DNA of 64,000 nt from Streptomyces sp. DG2A-72 (GTDB lineage: Bacteria; Actinomycetota; Actinomycetes; Streptomycetales; Streptomycetaceae), in NCBI RefSeq assembly GCF_030499575.1, contig NZ_JASTLC010000001.1:3310001-3374000 (forward strand). The letters are read 5' to 3'. The notes beneath the pieces are model-generated. The model saw nothing but the letters and a program-made list of their open reading frames with translations. It had not been told where the DNA came from and made no database searches. The translations under genes and the position numbers were made by a program. Of the stretch, positions 52,313-61,232 are shown piece by piece. Numbering within the stretch: position 1 is the stretch's first letter; the number at the start of each line of letters is the position of its first letter.

Positions 52313-54254
52313 CCTTCTTGACCGTCAGCGGCAGCAACTTCTTCCCGCTGTTACTTACTTGTGGCCAAGTATCCATCTGCGGACACACCCCGCAATCGAA
52401 GCACGGCGTCCACCGGCAGTCCTCGACCTCCGTCTCGTCGAGGGCGTCCTGCCAGTCCTCCCAGAGCCAGTCCTTGTCCAACCCCGAATCCAGGTGGTCC
52501 CAGGGGAGGACTTCCTCGTAGCTGCGTTCGCGGGTGGTGTACCAGTCGACGTCGACGCCGAAGGGGGCCAGCGCCTTGTCGGCGGACTGCATCCAGCGGT
52601 CGTAGGAGAAGTGTTCGCGCCAGCCGTCGAAGCGGCCGCCGTCCTCGTAGACCGCGCGGATGACGGCGCCGATGCGGCGGTCGCCCCGCGAGAGCAGGCC
52701 TTCGACGATGCCCGGCTTGCCGTCGTGGTAGCGGAAGCCGATCGAGCGGCCGTACTTCTTGTCGCCGCGGATCTTGTCGCGGAGCTTCTCGAGGCGGGCG
52801 TCCGTCTCCTCGGCGGAGAGCTGGGGGGCCCATTGGAAGGGGGTGTGGGGCTTGGGGACGAAGCCGCCGATCGAGACCGTGCAGCGGATGTCGTTGGACT
52901 TCGACACCTCGCGGCCCTTCTGGATCACGTTCATCGCCATGTCGGCGATCTGGAGGACGTCGTCGTCCGTCTCCGTCGGCAGGCCGCACATGAAGTACAG
53001 CTTCACCTGGCGCCAGCCGTTGCCGTACGCCGTCGCCACCGTCCGGATGAGGTCATCCTCGGACACCATCTTGTTGATGACCTTGCGCAGGCGCTCCGAG
53101 CCGCCCTCCGGCGCGAAGGTCAGGCCCGAGCGCCGGCCGTTCCTCGTCAGCTCGTTCGCCAGGTCCACGTTGAAGGCGTCGACACGCGTCGACGGGAGGG
53201 ACAAGCCGATCTTGTCCTCCTCGTAGCGGTCCGCGAGCCCCTTCGCGATGTCGCCGATCTCCGAGTGGTCCGCCGAGGACAGGGACAGCAAGCCCACTTC
53301 CTCGAAGCCCGTCGCCTTCAGGCCCTTGTCGACCATCTCGCCGATGCCCGTGATGGAACGCTCACGGACCGGGCGGGTGATCATGCCCGCCTGGCAGAAG
53401 CGGCAGCCGCGGGTGCAGCCGCGGAAGATCTCGACGGACATCCGCTCATGGACCGTTTCCGCCAGCGGCACCAGCGGCTGCTTGGGGTACGGCCACTCGT
53501 CCAGGTCCATCACCGTGTGCTTGGACACACGCCACGGGACACCCGACTTGTTGGGGACGACGCGGGCGATGCGGCCGTCCGGGAGGTACTCGACGTCGTA
53601 GAACGCCGGGATGTACACCCCGCCCGTCTTCGCGAGGCGGAACAGGACCTCCTCCCGGCCGCCGGGACGCCCCTGCGCCTTCCACTCGCGGATGATCCGC
53701 GTCATGTCGAGCACGGCCTGCTCGCCGTCGCCGATGATCGCCGCGTCGATGAAGTCGGCGATCGGCTCGGGGTTGAAGGCGGCGTGGCCGCCGGCCAGGA
53801 CGATCGGGTCGTCCGGTCCACGGTCCTTCGACTCCAGCGGGATGCCCGCCAGGTCCAGCGCCGTCAGCATGTTCGTGTAGCCGAGCTCCGTGGAGAAGGA
53901 GAGCCCGAAGACATCGAACGCGCGCACCGGCCGGTGGCTGTCCACCGTGAACTGCGGGACGTCGTGCTCCCGCATCAGCGCCTCCAGGTCCGGCCAGACG
54001 CTGTAGGTGCGCTCGGCGAGGACGCCCTGCTGTTCGTTCAGGACCTCGTAGAGGATCATGACGCCCTGGTTGGGCAGCCCGACCTCGTACGCGTCCGGGT
54101 ACATCAGGGCCCAGCGGACGTCGCACGACTCCCACGGCTTGACCGTGGAGTTGAGCTCTCCGCCGACGTACTGGATCGGCTTCTGCACATGCGGGAGCAG
54201 AGCTTCGAGCTGCGGGAACACGGATTCTGCGGCCGCAGCGACTTCGGAGGGCAT
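52284..54254 (-). CDS. TIGR03960 family B12-binding radical SAM protein, C-terminus replaced by the element
   Basis: A 656-residue enzyme with an N-terminal cobalamin-binding-like domain (ALMYPDAYEVGLPNQGVMILYE) and the radical SAM cluster motif CTRGCRFCQ at about 279-287. PEGGSERLRKVINK and a C-terminal EDCRWTPCFDCGVCPQMD follow. The natural partner is TIGR03936 (40388-41155). The target reaction is unknown. After QMDT the sequence reads WPQVSNSGKKLLPLTVKKDAPTSGHAH, encoded by the integrated element; the native end is at 44186-44278. The ATG at 54254 (GAAGG upstream) is preferred over 54299. Confidence 0.92.
   Translation of the reverse strand: MPSEVAAAAESVFPQLEALLPHVQKPIQYVGGELNSTVKPWESCDVRWALMYPDAYEVGLPNQGVMILYEVLNEQQGVLAERTYSVWPDLEALMREHDVPQFTVDSHRPVRAFDVFGLSFSTELGYTNMLTALDLAGIPLESKDRGPDDPIVLAGGHAAFNPEPIADFIDAAIIGDGEQAVLDMTRIIREWKAQGRPGGREEVLFRLAKTGGVYIPAFYDVEYLPDGRIARVVPNKSGVPWRVSKHTVMDLDEWPYPKQPLVPLAETVHERMSVEIFRGCTRGCRFCQAGMITRPVRERSITGIGEMVDKGLKATGFEEVGLLSLSSADHSEIGDIAKGLADRYEEDKIGLSLPSTRVDAFNVDLANELTRNGRRSGLTFAPEGGSERLRKVINKMVSEDDLIRTVATAYGNGWRQVKLYFMCGLPTETDDDVLQIADMAMNVIQKGREVSKSNDIRCTVSIGGFVPKPHTPFQWAPQLSAEETDARLEKLRDKIRGDKKYGRSIGFRYHDGKPGIVEGLLSRGDRRIGAVIRAVYEDGGRFDGWREHFSYDRWMQSADKALAPFGVDVDWYTTRERSYEEVLPWDHLDSGLDKDWLWEDWQDALDETEVEDCRWTPCFDCGVCPQMDTWPQVSNSGKKLLPLTVKKDAPTSGHAH
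52372..52379. other. Right attachment-site core of the integrated element
   Basis: TCCATCTG, identical to 44271-44278. To the right lies the intact body of the radical SAM gene; to the left the element-encoded replacement 3' end (52284-52371). Confidence 0.7.
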
Positions 54255-54334
54255 CTCGCGAACCTTCGTGAGCTGGACTGTACTGACGGGGGTGGCCATC
54301 CAGCCTAACGCGGCCGACGACCTCCCCCGCCCGC

Positions 54335-55855
54335 TCAGATGTCCGTCAGGGCCTTGATCTCGGCCCAGAGTCCGGGCAGCTCCGCCTCGTCCGCGGCGGC
54401 GCGCTGCTCCTCGCGGCCGTACAGCAGCCCGTAGGTGAAGGCGCTCTCCCCCGCCGCGTGCGCCTGCTGCGCCAGCTCCCGCAGGGCCTCCCGGGTCATC
54501 ACGCTGTCCTGGTGGTTGCCGAGCAGGTTCTGCAGGGACTTCATCGACTTCAGCAGGGCGGAGGCCGGATCGCCGAGGGCCGGGAGCGCGGACTCGGCCG
54601 AATAGCGGGTCCGCTTCGCCTTCTTCCGCGCCTCGTGCAGCGGGACGTCGCGGTCATGGCCCGAGGGCAGAACGAGGGCCTCCTCGATCAGCTCGGACAC
54701 CTTCGAGAAGTCCTTGCGTACGGCCTTCCCGATCACCTTCTCCGGACTGCCGGCCGCCGCTTCCAGCAGGGGCGGGTCGGCGATCAGGGCGTCGAGGGTT
54801 TCCAGCAGTGCGAGGTACCGCTTCCCGTCCAGTACGGCGATCAGCCGCCGCCGGGAGCCGCCGCGCCGGGCGTGCGACCAGGTGCGCAGCCGGGTGCGGA
54901 CGGGGCCGGAGATCAGGGTCCTGGGCAGTTCGTCGAGCGCGGCGGTGAGGCGCTCGGTCAGCACCTCCTGGTCGCGGTCGACGCCCAGCTCGCCGGCGAG
55001 CCATTTCAGCTCGTCGCCGATCGGGTCGGTGACGGTGCGGTCGAGGACTTTGCCGTACGACCTGAAGGCGCTGCGCATCCGGCGGGTGGCGACGCGCAGG
55101 CGGTGCACGGAGTCGTACACGTCCCGCCGGACAGCCGGGTCGAGCTCGACGATCGCGTCCCGCTGGGCCCGCAGATAGGCCAGCACATGGTCCCCGGCGG
55201 TCCGGGGCGCGGCGGTCTCGGGTGCGGGGGCCTGCTTGTCCTTGCGCCGCTTCTTCTTGGGGGCCGTGTCGGCCAGCGCGCGTGCCAGCTTGGAGGGCGA
55301 TGCGGACGGTCGTACGCCCGCTTTGCGGAGTCGTTTCTCCACCTTGTCGAGGAAGGCCGGGTCGCCGCCGTCGGCGAGTTCCACCTCGATCTCGGTCCAC
55401 TGGGCGGTGCCGCCGCCCTCGGTGAGCCGCTCGGCGCGTACGGCGTCGACGCTGACCTCGGCGAGCAGCCGGCCGTCGGCGTCCAGGAGGTCGCGTACGT
55501 CGCGGGCGGAGCGGAGCCGGACGACGGGGACCAGCTCCAAGTCCCGGACGCGGGAGCGGACGAGCCCGGCGAAGGTGCGCGGCAAGGCGTCGGAGAGGGG
55601 TGCCTGGATCTCGTCCCGGACCCCGGGGCCGACCGGGAACTTCAGATGCCAGCCGGCGTCCGAGCCGCCGGTCCTGCGGCGCAGGGTGATCGAAGCCGCC
55701 GCGAGACGGGTGTCGACCGTGTCGTAGTAGGTGGCGTCGAGTTCGGCGACACCCTTGTCCATGACGGCCGCGACTCCGGCGACGCCGGTGAGGTCGGGCA
55801 GACCGCTCTCGTCGGATTCATACTTGCGCTCGATTTCGCGCTTCGTGTCCGCCAT
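54335..55855 (-). CDS. CYTH and CHAD domain protein
   Basis: A 506-residue protein. CYTH (residues 1-200): REIERKYESDESGLPDL is the triphosphate-tunnel signature (ExExK type), with ATYYDTVDTRLAAASITLRRRTGG. A Lys/Ala/Pro linker precedes CHAD (about 215-500), rich in conserved His and Arg (VHRLRVATRRMRSAFRSY; LHEARKKAKRTRYSAE). CYTH enzymes hydrolyse triphosphates or polyphosphate and CHAD binds polyphosphate, so a polyphosphate role is likely. The ATG at 55855 has no Shine-Dalgarno but has TAGATT at leaderless spacing. Confidence 0.93.
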   Translation of the reverse strand: MADTKREIERKYESDESGLPDLTGVAGVAAVMDKGVAELDATYYDTVDTRLAAASITLRRRTGGSDAGWHLKFPVGPGVRDEIQAPLSDALPRTFAGLVRSRVRDLELVPVVRLRSARDVRDLLDADGRLLAEVSVDAVRAERLTEGGGTAQWTEIEVELADGGDPAFLDKVEKRLRKAGVRPSASPSKLARALADTAPKKKRRKDKQAPAPETAAPRTAGDHVLAYLRAQRDAIVELDPAVRRDVYDSVHRLRVATRRMRSAFRSYGKVLDRTVTDPIGDELKWLAGELGVDRDQEVLTERLTAALDELPRTLISGPVRTRLRTWSHARRGGSRRRLIAVLDGKRYLALLETLDALIADPPLLEAAAGSPEKVIGKAVRKDFSKVSELIEEALVLPSGHDRDVPLHEARKKAKRTRYSAESALPALGDPASALLKSMKSLQNLLGNHQDSVMTREALRELAQQAHAAGESAFTYGLLYGREEQRAAADEAELPGLWAEIKALTDI

Positions 55856-55861
55856 GGACTG

Positions 55862-55867
55862 AATCTA
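55862..55867 (-). promoter_or_regulatory. -10 box of a leaderless CYTH-CHAD transcript
   Basis: Minus-strand TAGATT, close to the TAGAAT consensus, ends six bases before the ATG at 55855, so transcription would begin at or near the start codon. Confidence 0.5.
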
Positions 55868-55946
55868 GTGGCAGTCGGGATCAGATGACAGTGCCTACAG
55901 GAGGTGAATCACGAATGAACGTCAGGGTTCCGGGAGGTTGAATGAC

Positions 55947-57143
55947 TTACGCCGACATGGGTCGTTGCACCCGAATCGACTGCAACAGTCCCACTGCCAC
56001 CCACACCGCGAACATGGACGAGCCGCCGTACGACACGAACGGCAGCGGCAGCCCCGCCACCGGCATGATCCCGAGCGTCATCCCGATGTTCTCGAAGGAC
56101 TGGAAGGCGAACCAGGCGATGATCCCGGCGGCGACGATCGTGCCGTACAACTCGGTCGTCTCACGGGCGATCCGGCACGCACGCCACAGCACCACGCCCA
56201 GCAGCACGATGATCAGGCCGCCGCCGACGAAGCCCAGTTCCTCCCCCGCGACCGTGAACACGAAGTCGGTCTGCTGCTCCGGCACGAACTGACCGGTGGT
56301 CTGCGAGCCGTGGAACAGGCCCGAGCCCGTCAGTCCGCCCGAACCGATCGCGATACGGGCCTGGTTGGTGTTGTAGCCGACGCCGGCCGGGTCCAGCTCC
56401 GGGTTGGCGAAGGCGGCGAAGCGGTTGATCTGGTACTGGTCCAGCACGCCCAGCTGCCAGACCGCGATCGCGCCCGCGACACCGACGCCGAGCAGCCCGA
56501 AGACCCAGCGGTTGGAGGCGCCGGAGGCCAGCAGCACGCCCAGCACGATGATCACCATGACCATGACCGAGCCGAGGTCGGGCATGAGCAGCACGATCAG
56601 CATCGGCACGGCGGCCAGGCCGAGCGCCTGCATGACCGTGCGATGGTCCGGGTACTGCTTGTCGCCCGCGTCCACCCGTGCCGCCAGCAGCATCGCCATG
56701 CCGAGGATGATCGTGACCTTCACGAACTCCGAGGGCTGGAGCGAGAAGCCGCCGCCGAGGACGAGCCAGGCGTGGGCGCCGTTGATGGTCGCGCCGAGCG
56801 GGGTGAGCACCAGCAGCACCAGGAACACCGAGAGGCCGTACAGGATCGGCACGGCGGTGCGCAGGGTGCGGTGGCCGAGCCAGACCGTGCCGATCATCAG
56901 GGCGAAGCCGATGCCGGTGTTGAGCAGATGCCGGATCAGGAAGTCGTACGGGTCGCCCTGGTTGAGCTCGGTGCGGTTGCGGGTCGCCGAGTAGACGAGG
57001 GCCGCTCCGATCAGCGACAGCGCGATGGCCGACAGCAGTATCGGCCAGTCGAGCCGGCGCGCGAGGGAGTCACGGGCGAACAGCCGGGTCCAGCCCGCGC
57101 GCTTGGGCCCGTACCCGGAGACGGAGAAGCTGTTGCCGGTCAT
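55947..57143 (-). CDS. rodA: RodA/FtsW family glycosyltransferase
   Basis: A 398-residue SEDS polymerase with ten or so membrane helices that extends glycan strands with a class B PBP. PLGATINGAHAWLVLGGGFSLQPSEFVK and GEELGFVGGG are signature segments; the family end, MPVAGLPLPFVSYGGSSM, is present. AGGAGG six bases before the ATG and an ATGA overlap with the PBP2 stop show coupling. In Streptomyces this gene (also called sfr) supports spore wall synthesis with the mre genes. Confidence 0.96.
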   Translation of the reverse strand: MTGNSFSVSGYGPKRAGWTRLFARDSLARRLDWPILLSAIALSLIGAALVYSATRNRTELNQGDPYDFLIRHLLNTGIGFALMIGTVWLGHRTLRTAVPILYGLSVFLVLLVLTPLGATINGAHAWLVLGGGFSLQPSEFVKVTIILGMAMLLAARVDAGDKQYPDHRTVMQALGLAAVPMLIVLLMPDLGSVMVMVIIVLGVLLASGASNRWVFGLLGVGVAGAIAVWQLGVLDQYQINRFAAFANPELDPAGVGYNTNQARIAIGSGGLTGSGLFHGSQTTGQFVPEQQTDFVFTVAGEELGFVGGGLIIVLLGVVLWRACRIARETTELYGTIVAAGIIAWFAFQSFENIGMTLGIMPVAGLPLPFVSYGGSSMFAVWVAVGLLQSIRVQRPMSA

Positions 57144-59383
57144 GTGCGCCTCCTGCGACGGCGTCTGTGCCTCCTGCGGGTGTCACGGTTGCCCGTCGCC
57201 GGCGTCCGCACGGTCGCCGCCTGCTGGGTCGCGTCCGGCTCGGCCTCCCCCTTCTGACTGGCCTGCTGCTCCTTCGCCGGGTCTCCCTTGACCTTCGGCG
57301 CGGTGATCGAACCGTCCGTCTTGATCTTCGGCAGGCTCTTCTGCGGCGTGGGCAGCAGCGCGTTCTTCGGGTTGATCTCGCCGTCGTCGGACACGCCGTA
57401 CAGCGCGTCGTAGATGTTGCGGACGGCCGGGCCCGAGGCGCCGGAGCCCGTACCACCCTGGGAGATCGTCATGACGACCGTGTAGTCCTTGGTGTACGTC
57501 GCGAACCACGACGTCGTCTGCTTGCCGTAGACCTCGGCGGTACCGGTCTTGGCGTGCATCGGGATCTTGTCCTGCGGCCAGCCGCCGAACCGCCAGGCGG
57601 CGGTACCGCGGGTGGCGACGCCGGCCAGGGCCTCGTTCATCTCGGCGAGGGTCTTGCGGCTGACGGGCAGCTTGCCGTGCGAGGAGGGCTTGATCGGCGA
57701 GATGGTCTTGCCGTCGGCGCTGATGATCGCCTTGCCGACGGTCGGGTCGTACAGGGTGCCGCCGTTGGAGATGGCCGCGTAGATGGTGGCCATCTGGATC
57801 GGGGTCACGAGGGTGTCGCCCTGGCCGATGGAGTAGTTGATCTCGTCACCGGCGCGCATCTTGTTGCCCTCGAGGCAGTTCTCGTACGAGATCTTCTCGA
57901 CGTAACTGCCGTTCTTCTTCCCCGTCTTGCACCAGGCGTCCTTGTTGGCCTCCCAGTACGACTGCTTCCACTGGCGGTCGGGGACGCGGCCGGTGACCTC
58001 GTTGGGCAGGTCGATGCCGGTCTCCTTGCCGAGGCCGAACTGGTGGGCGGCCTTGAAGAAGTAGTCCTTGGGCTCGCCCTTCTTCGGGTTGATGCCGCCG
58101 TCCTTCTTCCACTCGCTGTGCGCGAGGCCGTAGAAGACGGTGTCGCAGGAGACCTCCAGGGCCCGGCCCAGGTCGATCGGGCCGTAGCTCTGCGACTCGA
58201 AGTTCTTGAAGACCTGGCCGCCGACGGAGTAGGAGCTGGAGCAGTCGTAGTTGCCGTCGAACGGGTAGCCCGCCTCGACCGCGGCGGCCGTGGAGACCAC
58301 CTTGAAGATCGAGCCGGGCGCGGCCTGACCCTGTATGGCCCGGTTCAGCAGCGGGTAGTTGGAGGCCTTGCCGGTGAGCCGCGTGTAGTCCTTGGCGGAG
58401 ATACCGCCGACCCAGGCGTTGGGGTCGTACGACGGGTTGGACGCCATGGAGACGACGCGGCCGGTCTTGTTCTCCATGACGACGACGGCACCGGAGTCCG
58501 CCTTGTAGTTCTCGCCGGTGTTGTCGTCGAACACGTCGCGGGCCTTCTTCATCGCCTCGTTCAGCTCGTACTCGGCAACCCGCTGGACCCGGGCGTCGAT
58601 GCTGGTGACGAGGTTGTCGCCGGGCTGGGCGGCGTCGGCCTCGGCCTGGCCGATGACACGGCCGAGGTTGTCGACCTCGTAGCGGGTGACGCCGGCCTTG
58701 CCGCGCAGTTCCTTGTCGTACGCGCGCTCCAGGCCCGAGCGGCCGACCTGGTCGGAGCGCAGATAGGGCGAGTCGGTGTCCTGCGCCTTGGTGATCTCCT
58801 CGTCGGTGACGGGGGACAGATAGCCGAGGACCTGCGCGGTGTTGGCCTCGCCGGGGCTCGTGTACCGGCGTACGGCCTGCGGCTCGGCGGTGATGCCGGG
58901 GAAGTCCTCGGAGCGCTCACGGATCTGCAGGGCCTGGCGGGGCGTGGCCTCGTCGGTGACGGGGATCGGCTGGTACGGCGAGCCGTTCCAGCAGGGCTGC
59001 GGCGTCTTCGCGTCGCACAGCCGGACCTTGTCCATGACCTCCTTGGGCTTCATGCCCAACACGCTCGCGAGCTTGGTGAGGACGGCCTTGCCGTCGTCCT
59101 TCATCTTCAGCAGCTCGGTGCGCGAGGCGGACACCACGAGCCGGGTCTCGTTGTCCGCGAGGGCGACCCCGCGGGCGTCCAGGATCGAGCCGCGTACGGC
59201 GGGCTGGACGACCTGTTGGACGTGGTTGCCGGACGCCTCCTTGGCGTACTCGTCGCCCTCCCGGATCTGCAGGTACCACAGGCGTCCGCCGAGGGTGCCG
59301 AGCAGGGAGAGGACAAGGATCTGGATGACGACGAGCCGGATCTGCACGCGTGGCGTCCGGCCGGTCTCCGGGATGTTGGTCAC
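57140..59383 (-). CDS. mrdA: Penicillin-binding protein 2
   Basis: A 747-residue class B transpeptidase. An N-terminal membrane helix, the dimerisation domain, and the transpeptidase domain with SIFK (active serine near 359), YSIGQGDT as the second motif region, and KTGTAEV (about 610) are visible. The C-terminus is a Lys/Pro/Arg-rich tail ending in a run of arginines. GTG at 59383 with GGGGAGG. It overlaps rodA by four bases, its usual SEDS partner. Confidence 0.95.
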   Translation of the reverse strand: MTNIPETGRTPRVQIRLVVIQILVLSLLGTLGGRLWYLQIREGDEYAKEASGNHVQQVVQPAVRGSILDARGVALADNETRLVVSASRTELLKMKDDGKAVLTKLASVLGMKPKEVMDKVRLCDAKTPQPCWNGSPYQPIPVTDEATPRQALQIRERSEDFPGITAEPQAVRRYTSPGEANTAQVLGYLSPVTDEEITKAQDTDSPYLRSDQVGRSGLERAYDKELRGKAGVTRYEVDNLGRVIGQAEADAAQPGDNLVTSIDARVQRVAEYELNEAMKKARDVFDDNTGENYKADSGAVVVMENKTGRVVSMASNPSYDPNAWVGGISAKDYTRLTGKASNYPLLNRAIQGQAAPGSIFKVVSTAAAVEAGYPFDGNYDCSSSYSVGGQVFKNFESQSYGPIDLGRALEVSCDTVFYGLAHSEWKKDGGINPKKGEPKDYFFKAAHQFGLGKETGIDLPNEVTGRVPDRQWKQSYWEANKDAWCKTGKKNGSYVEKISYENCLEGNKMRAGDEINYSIGQGDTLVTPIQMATIYAAISNGGTLYDPTVGKAIISADGKTISPIKPSSHGKLPVSRKTLAEMNEALAGVATRGTAAWRFGGWPQDKIPMHAKTGTAEVYGKQTTSWFATYTKDYTVVMTISQGGTGSGASGPAVRNIYDALYGVSDDGEINPKNALLPTPQKSLPKIKTDGSITAPKVKGDPAKEQQASQKGEAEPDATQQAATVRTPATGNRDTRRRHRRRRRRRT

Positions 59384-59463
59384 TGCTGCCTCCCCCTCTC
59401 AGTACGTGTGCGACGTCTTCATATCCGACGGACCTGTGTGGGCTGCCGCCAACTCTCCTGGGA

Positions 59464-60135
59464 TCACAGCCGCTTGACCCCCTTGATGCGTCCGGCGCGG
59501 GCCACCCGCGCGCGGGCCGCCTTCACCTTGAGGCCGCCTCGCTGGCCGCCGATCCGCAGGCCGGTGCCGGAGGAGAGCCAGCCGGTGGAGATGTCGGCGG
59601 ACTTGGCGGCCGAGGTGGTGTCGGCGAGCGGATCGTTCTCCGCGCGCCGGGCCAGCGCCATGATCCCGGGGACGACGAAGGGGGCGAGCAGCAGGTCGTA
59701 CAGCGCGGCCGTGAACAGCAGGCTGCCGAGGCCGACATGGCGGGCGGCGGTGTCGCCGACGAGGGCGCCGACTCCGGCGTAGAGCAGGGTGGAGCCGATG
59801 GCGGCGGCGGCGACCACGACCATGGGGCCGGTGGCCGACTTCAGCCGGCCGTTCTCCGGTCTGACGAGCCCGGCGAGATAGCCGATGACACAGAGCACCA
59901 GCGCGTAGCGGCCGGCGGCGTGGTCGGCGGGCGGGGCGAGGTCGGCGAGGAGACCGGCGCCGAAGCCGACGAGGGCGCCGCCGACATGGCCGTACACCAG
60001 GGCCAGGCCCAGGACGGTGAGCAGCAGCAGGTCGGGGACAGCGCCCGGGAGGTGGAGGCGGGCGAGGACGCTCACCTGGAGCACCAGGGCGACGACGACG
60101 AGCGAGGAGGAGAGCAGGATCCGGTTGACGCGCAT
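59464..60135 (-). CDS. mreD: Rod shape-determining protein MreD
   Basis: A 223-residue membrane protein with five or six helices. NRILLSSSLVVVALVLQVSVLARLHLPGAVPDLLLLTVLGLALVYG is a typical MreD start and FGAGLLADLAPP a conserved loop. A basic cytoplasmic C-terminus (about 170-223) is longer than in E. coli. It lies between mreC (14-base gap) and PBP2, the standard order; GGAG precedes the ATG. Confidence 0.92.
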   Translation of the reverse strand: MRVNRILLSSSLVVVALVLQVSVLARLHLPGAVPDLLLLTVLGLALVYGHVGGALVGFGAGLLADLAPPADHAAGRYALVLCVIGYLAGLVRPENGRLKSATGPMVVVAAAAIGSTLLYAGVGALVGDTAARHVGLGSLLFTAALYDLLLAPFVVPGIMALARRAENDPLADTTSAAKSADISTGWLSSGTGLRIGGQRGGLKVKAARARVARAGRIKGVKRL

Positions 60136-60149
60136 GTGGGACTCAGCTC

Positions 60150-61097
60150 CTACTGCTCTTGCTCGGACTGGCCGTCGAGGGGCGCTTCGGCGGACGGCGT
60201 GACCGTCACCGTCACGGTAGGCGTGGGGGTGGGCTGCGGTTTGTCCGGCAGCACCGTGTCGCGCGGATCCTGCTTCGGGGTCTCGACGACCACGCCGATG
60301 ACGTCGAGCTTGGTGAAGTTGACATACGGCGTGACGTACAGCGTGCGGGTCAGGTCGCCGCCGGAGGGGTCGACGCGGGAGACCACGCCGACCGGGACGC
60401 CGGGCACGAACGGCTTGTCGGCCTGCGAGCCGAAGGTGACCAGCCGGTCGCCCTTCTTCACCTCGGCCTTGCCGTTGAGGAGTTCGACGCGCAGCGGACG
60501 GTCGCCCTGTCCGGAGGCGAAGCCGAGCTCGTCGCTGGCTTCCATCCGGGTGCCGACGGTGAAGTCGGGGTCGCTGGCGAGCAGCACGGTGGCCGTGTTG
60601 GGGCCGACGGTCGTCACGCGCCCGACCAGGCCGTCGCCGTTGAGGACGGTCATGTCGCGCTTGATGCCGTCGTTGGCGCCCGCGTTGATGGTGATGGTCC
60701 AGGAGAAGCCCTGGGCCGCCCCTATGGCGATGACCTCGGCGCCCTTGATGCCGTACTGGCCCTTGCCCGCGATCTTCAGCATCTTGTCGAGCTGGGCCAG
60801 CCGGCTGCGGTTGCGGTCGTCGCTGCCGAGCTTCGCCTTGAGGGCCGCGTTCTCCTGCTCCAGTGCGGCGAGCCGGTCGTGCCGCTCGCCGGAGTCACGG
60901 ATCGCGGAGACCGCGTTGCCGACCGGGTCCACCGCGCTGGACACCCCGTCCTCGATCGGGCCGAACACGGCTGCCGCCCCCTGGCGCGCACCGTCGACCG
61001 GTGAATCCTCCCCGCCGCGGATGTCCACCGTGATCAGTGCGAACGCGATGGCGATCAGCAGCACCAGAAGCAGCCGACTCTCTTTCGTGTCCCTCAC
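60150..61097 (-). CDS. mreC: Rod shape-determining protein MreC
   Basis: A 315-residue protein with one N-terminal helix (RLLLVLLIAIAFALITVDI), a coiled coil (ERHDRLAALEQENAALKAKL) and the two-barrel periplasm-facing domain (GLVGRVTTVGPNTATVLLASDPDF; GDRLVTFGSQADKPFVPGVPVG). A Pro/Thr-rich tail ends EQEQ. It scaffolds PBP2/RodA outside the membrane. GTG at 61097. It is separated from mreB by a hairpin that could lower its expression. Confidence 0.95.
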   Translation of the reverse strand: MRDTKESRLLLVLLIAIAFALITVDIRGGEDSPVDGARQGAAAVFGPIEDGVSSAVDPVGNAVSAIRDSGERHDRLAALEQENAALKAKLGSDDRNRSRLAQLDKMLKIAGKGQYGIKGAEVIAIGAAQGFSWTITINAGANDGIKRDMTVLNGDGLVGRVTTVGPNTATVLLASDPDFTVGTRMEASDELGFASGQGDRPLRVELLNGKAEVKKGDRLVTFGSQADKPFVPGVPVGVVSRVDPSGGDLTRTLYVTPYVNFTKLDVIGVVVETPKQDPRDTVLPDKPQPTPTPTVTVTVTPSAEAPLDGQSEQEQ

Positions 61098-61180
61098 GTG
61101 CGGCGGCCGTGCCTTCCCTCTAGGAATGTGCAGGTGTTGAAGAGCAGCGTTTATGGGTGAGCTTATGTCTCTATATCAAC

Positions 61181-61221
61181 GATCCGCCGTACAAGAAGAG
61201 ATCGTCTCGTACGGCGGAATC
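61181..61221 (-). terminator. Hairpin between mreB and mreC
   Basis: GATCCGCCGTAC (61181-61192) pairs with GTACGGCGGAATC (61209-61221) in the 135-base mreB-mreC gap. On the minus strand it lies just past the mreB stop. It is probably a partial terminator separating mreB from mreCD expression. Confidence 0.65.
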
Positions 61222-61232
61222 GAAGAGTTACG

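Larger units (their letters stand above)
44271..52379. mobile_element. Integrated element of about 8.1 kb in the 3' end of a radical SAM gene
   Basis: Bounded by the 8-bp core TCCATCTG at both ends, with a serine integrase beside the left end. It contains a decayed RepSA-type replication gene, small unknown genes, a VanZ-domain protein and a secreted cysteine protein. No FtsK-like transfer gene, excision factor or phage structural gene is seen. It looks like the remnant of an actinomycete integrative plasmid (AICE-like) or related island. Several genes (48.2-52 kb) have clearly lower GC than the chromosome around them. Confidence 0.8.

Noticed and set aside
44271..52379. Complete prophage or functional conjugative element
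   Set aside because: No capsid, tail, lysis, FtsK-like transfer or excision genes are visible, and the rep gene is broken.
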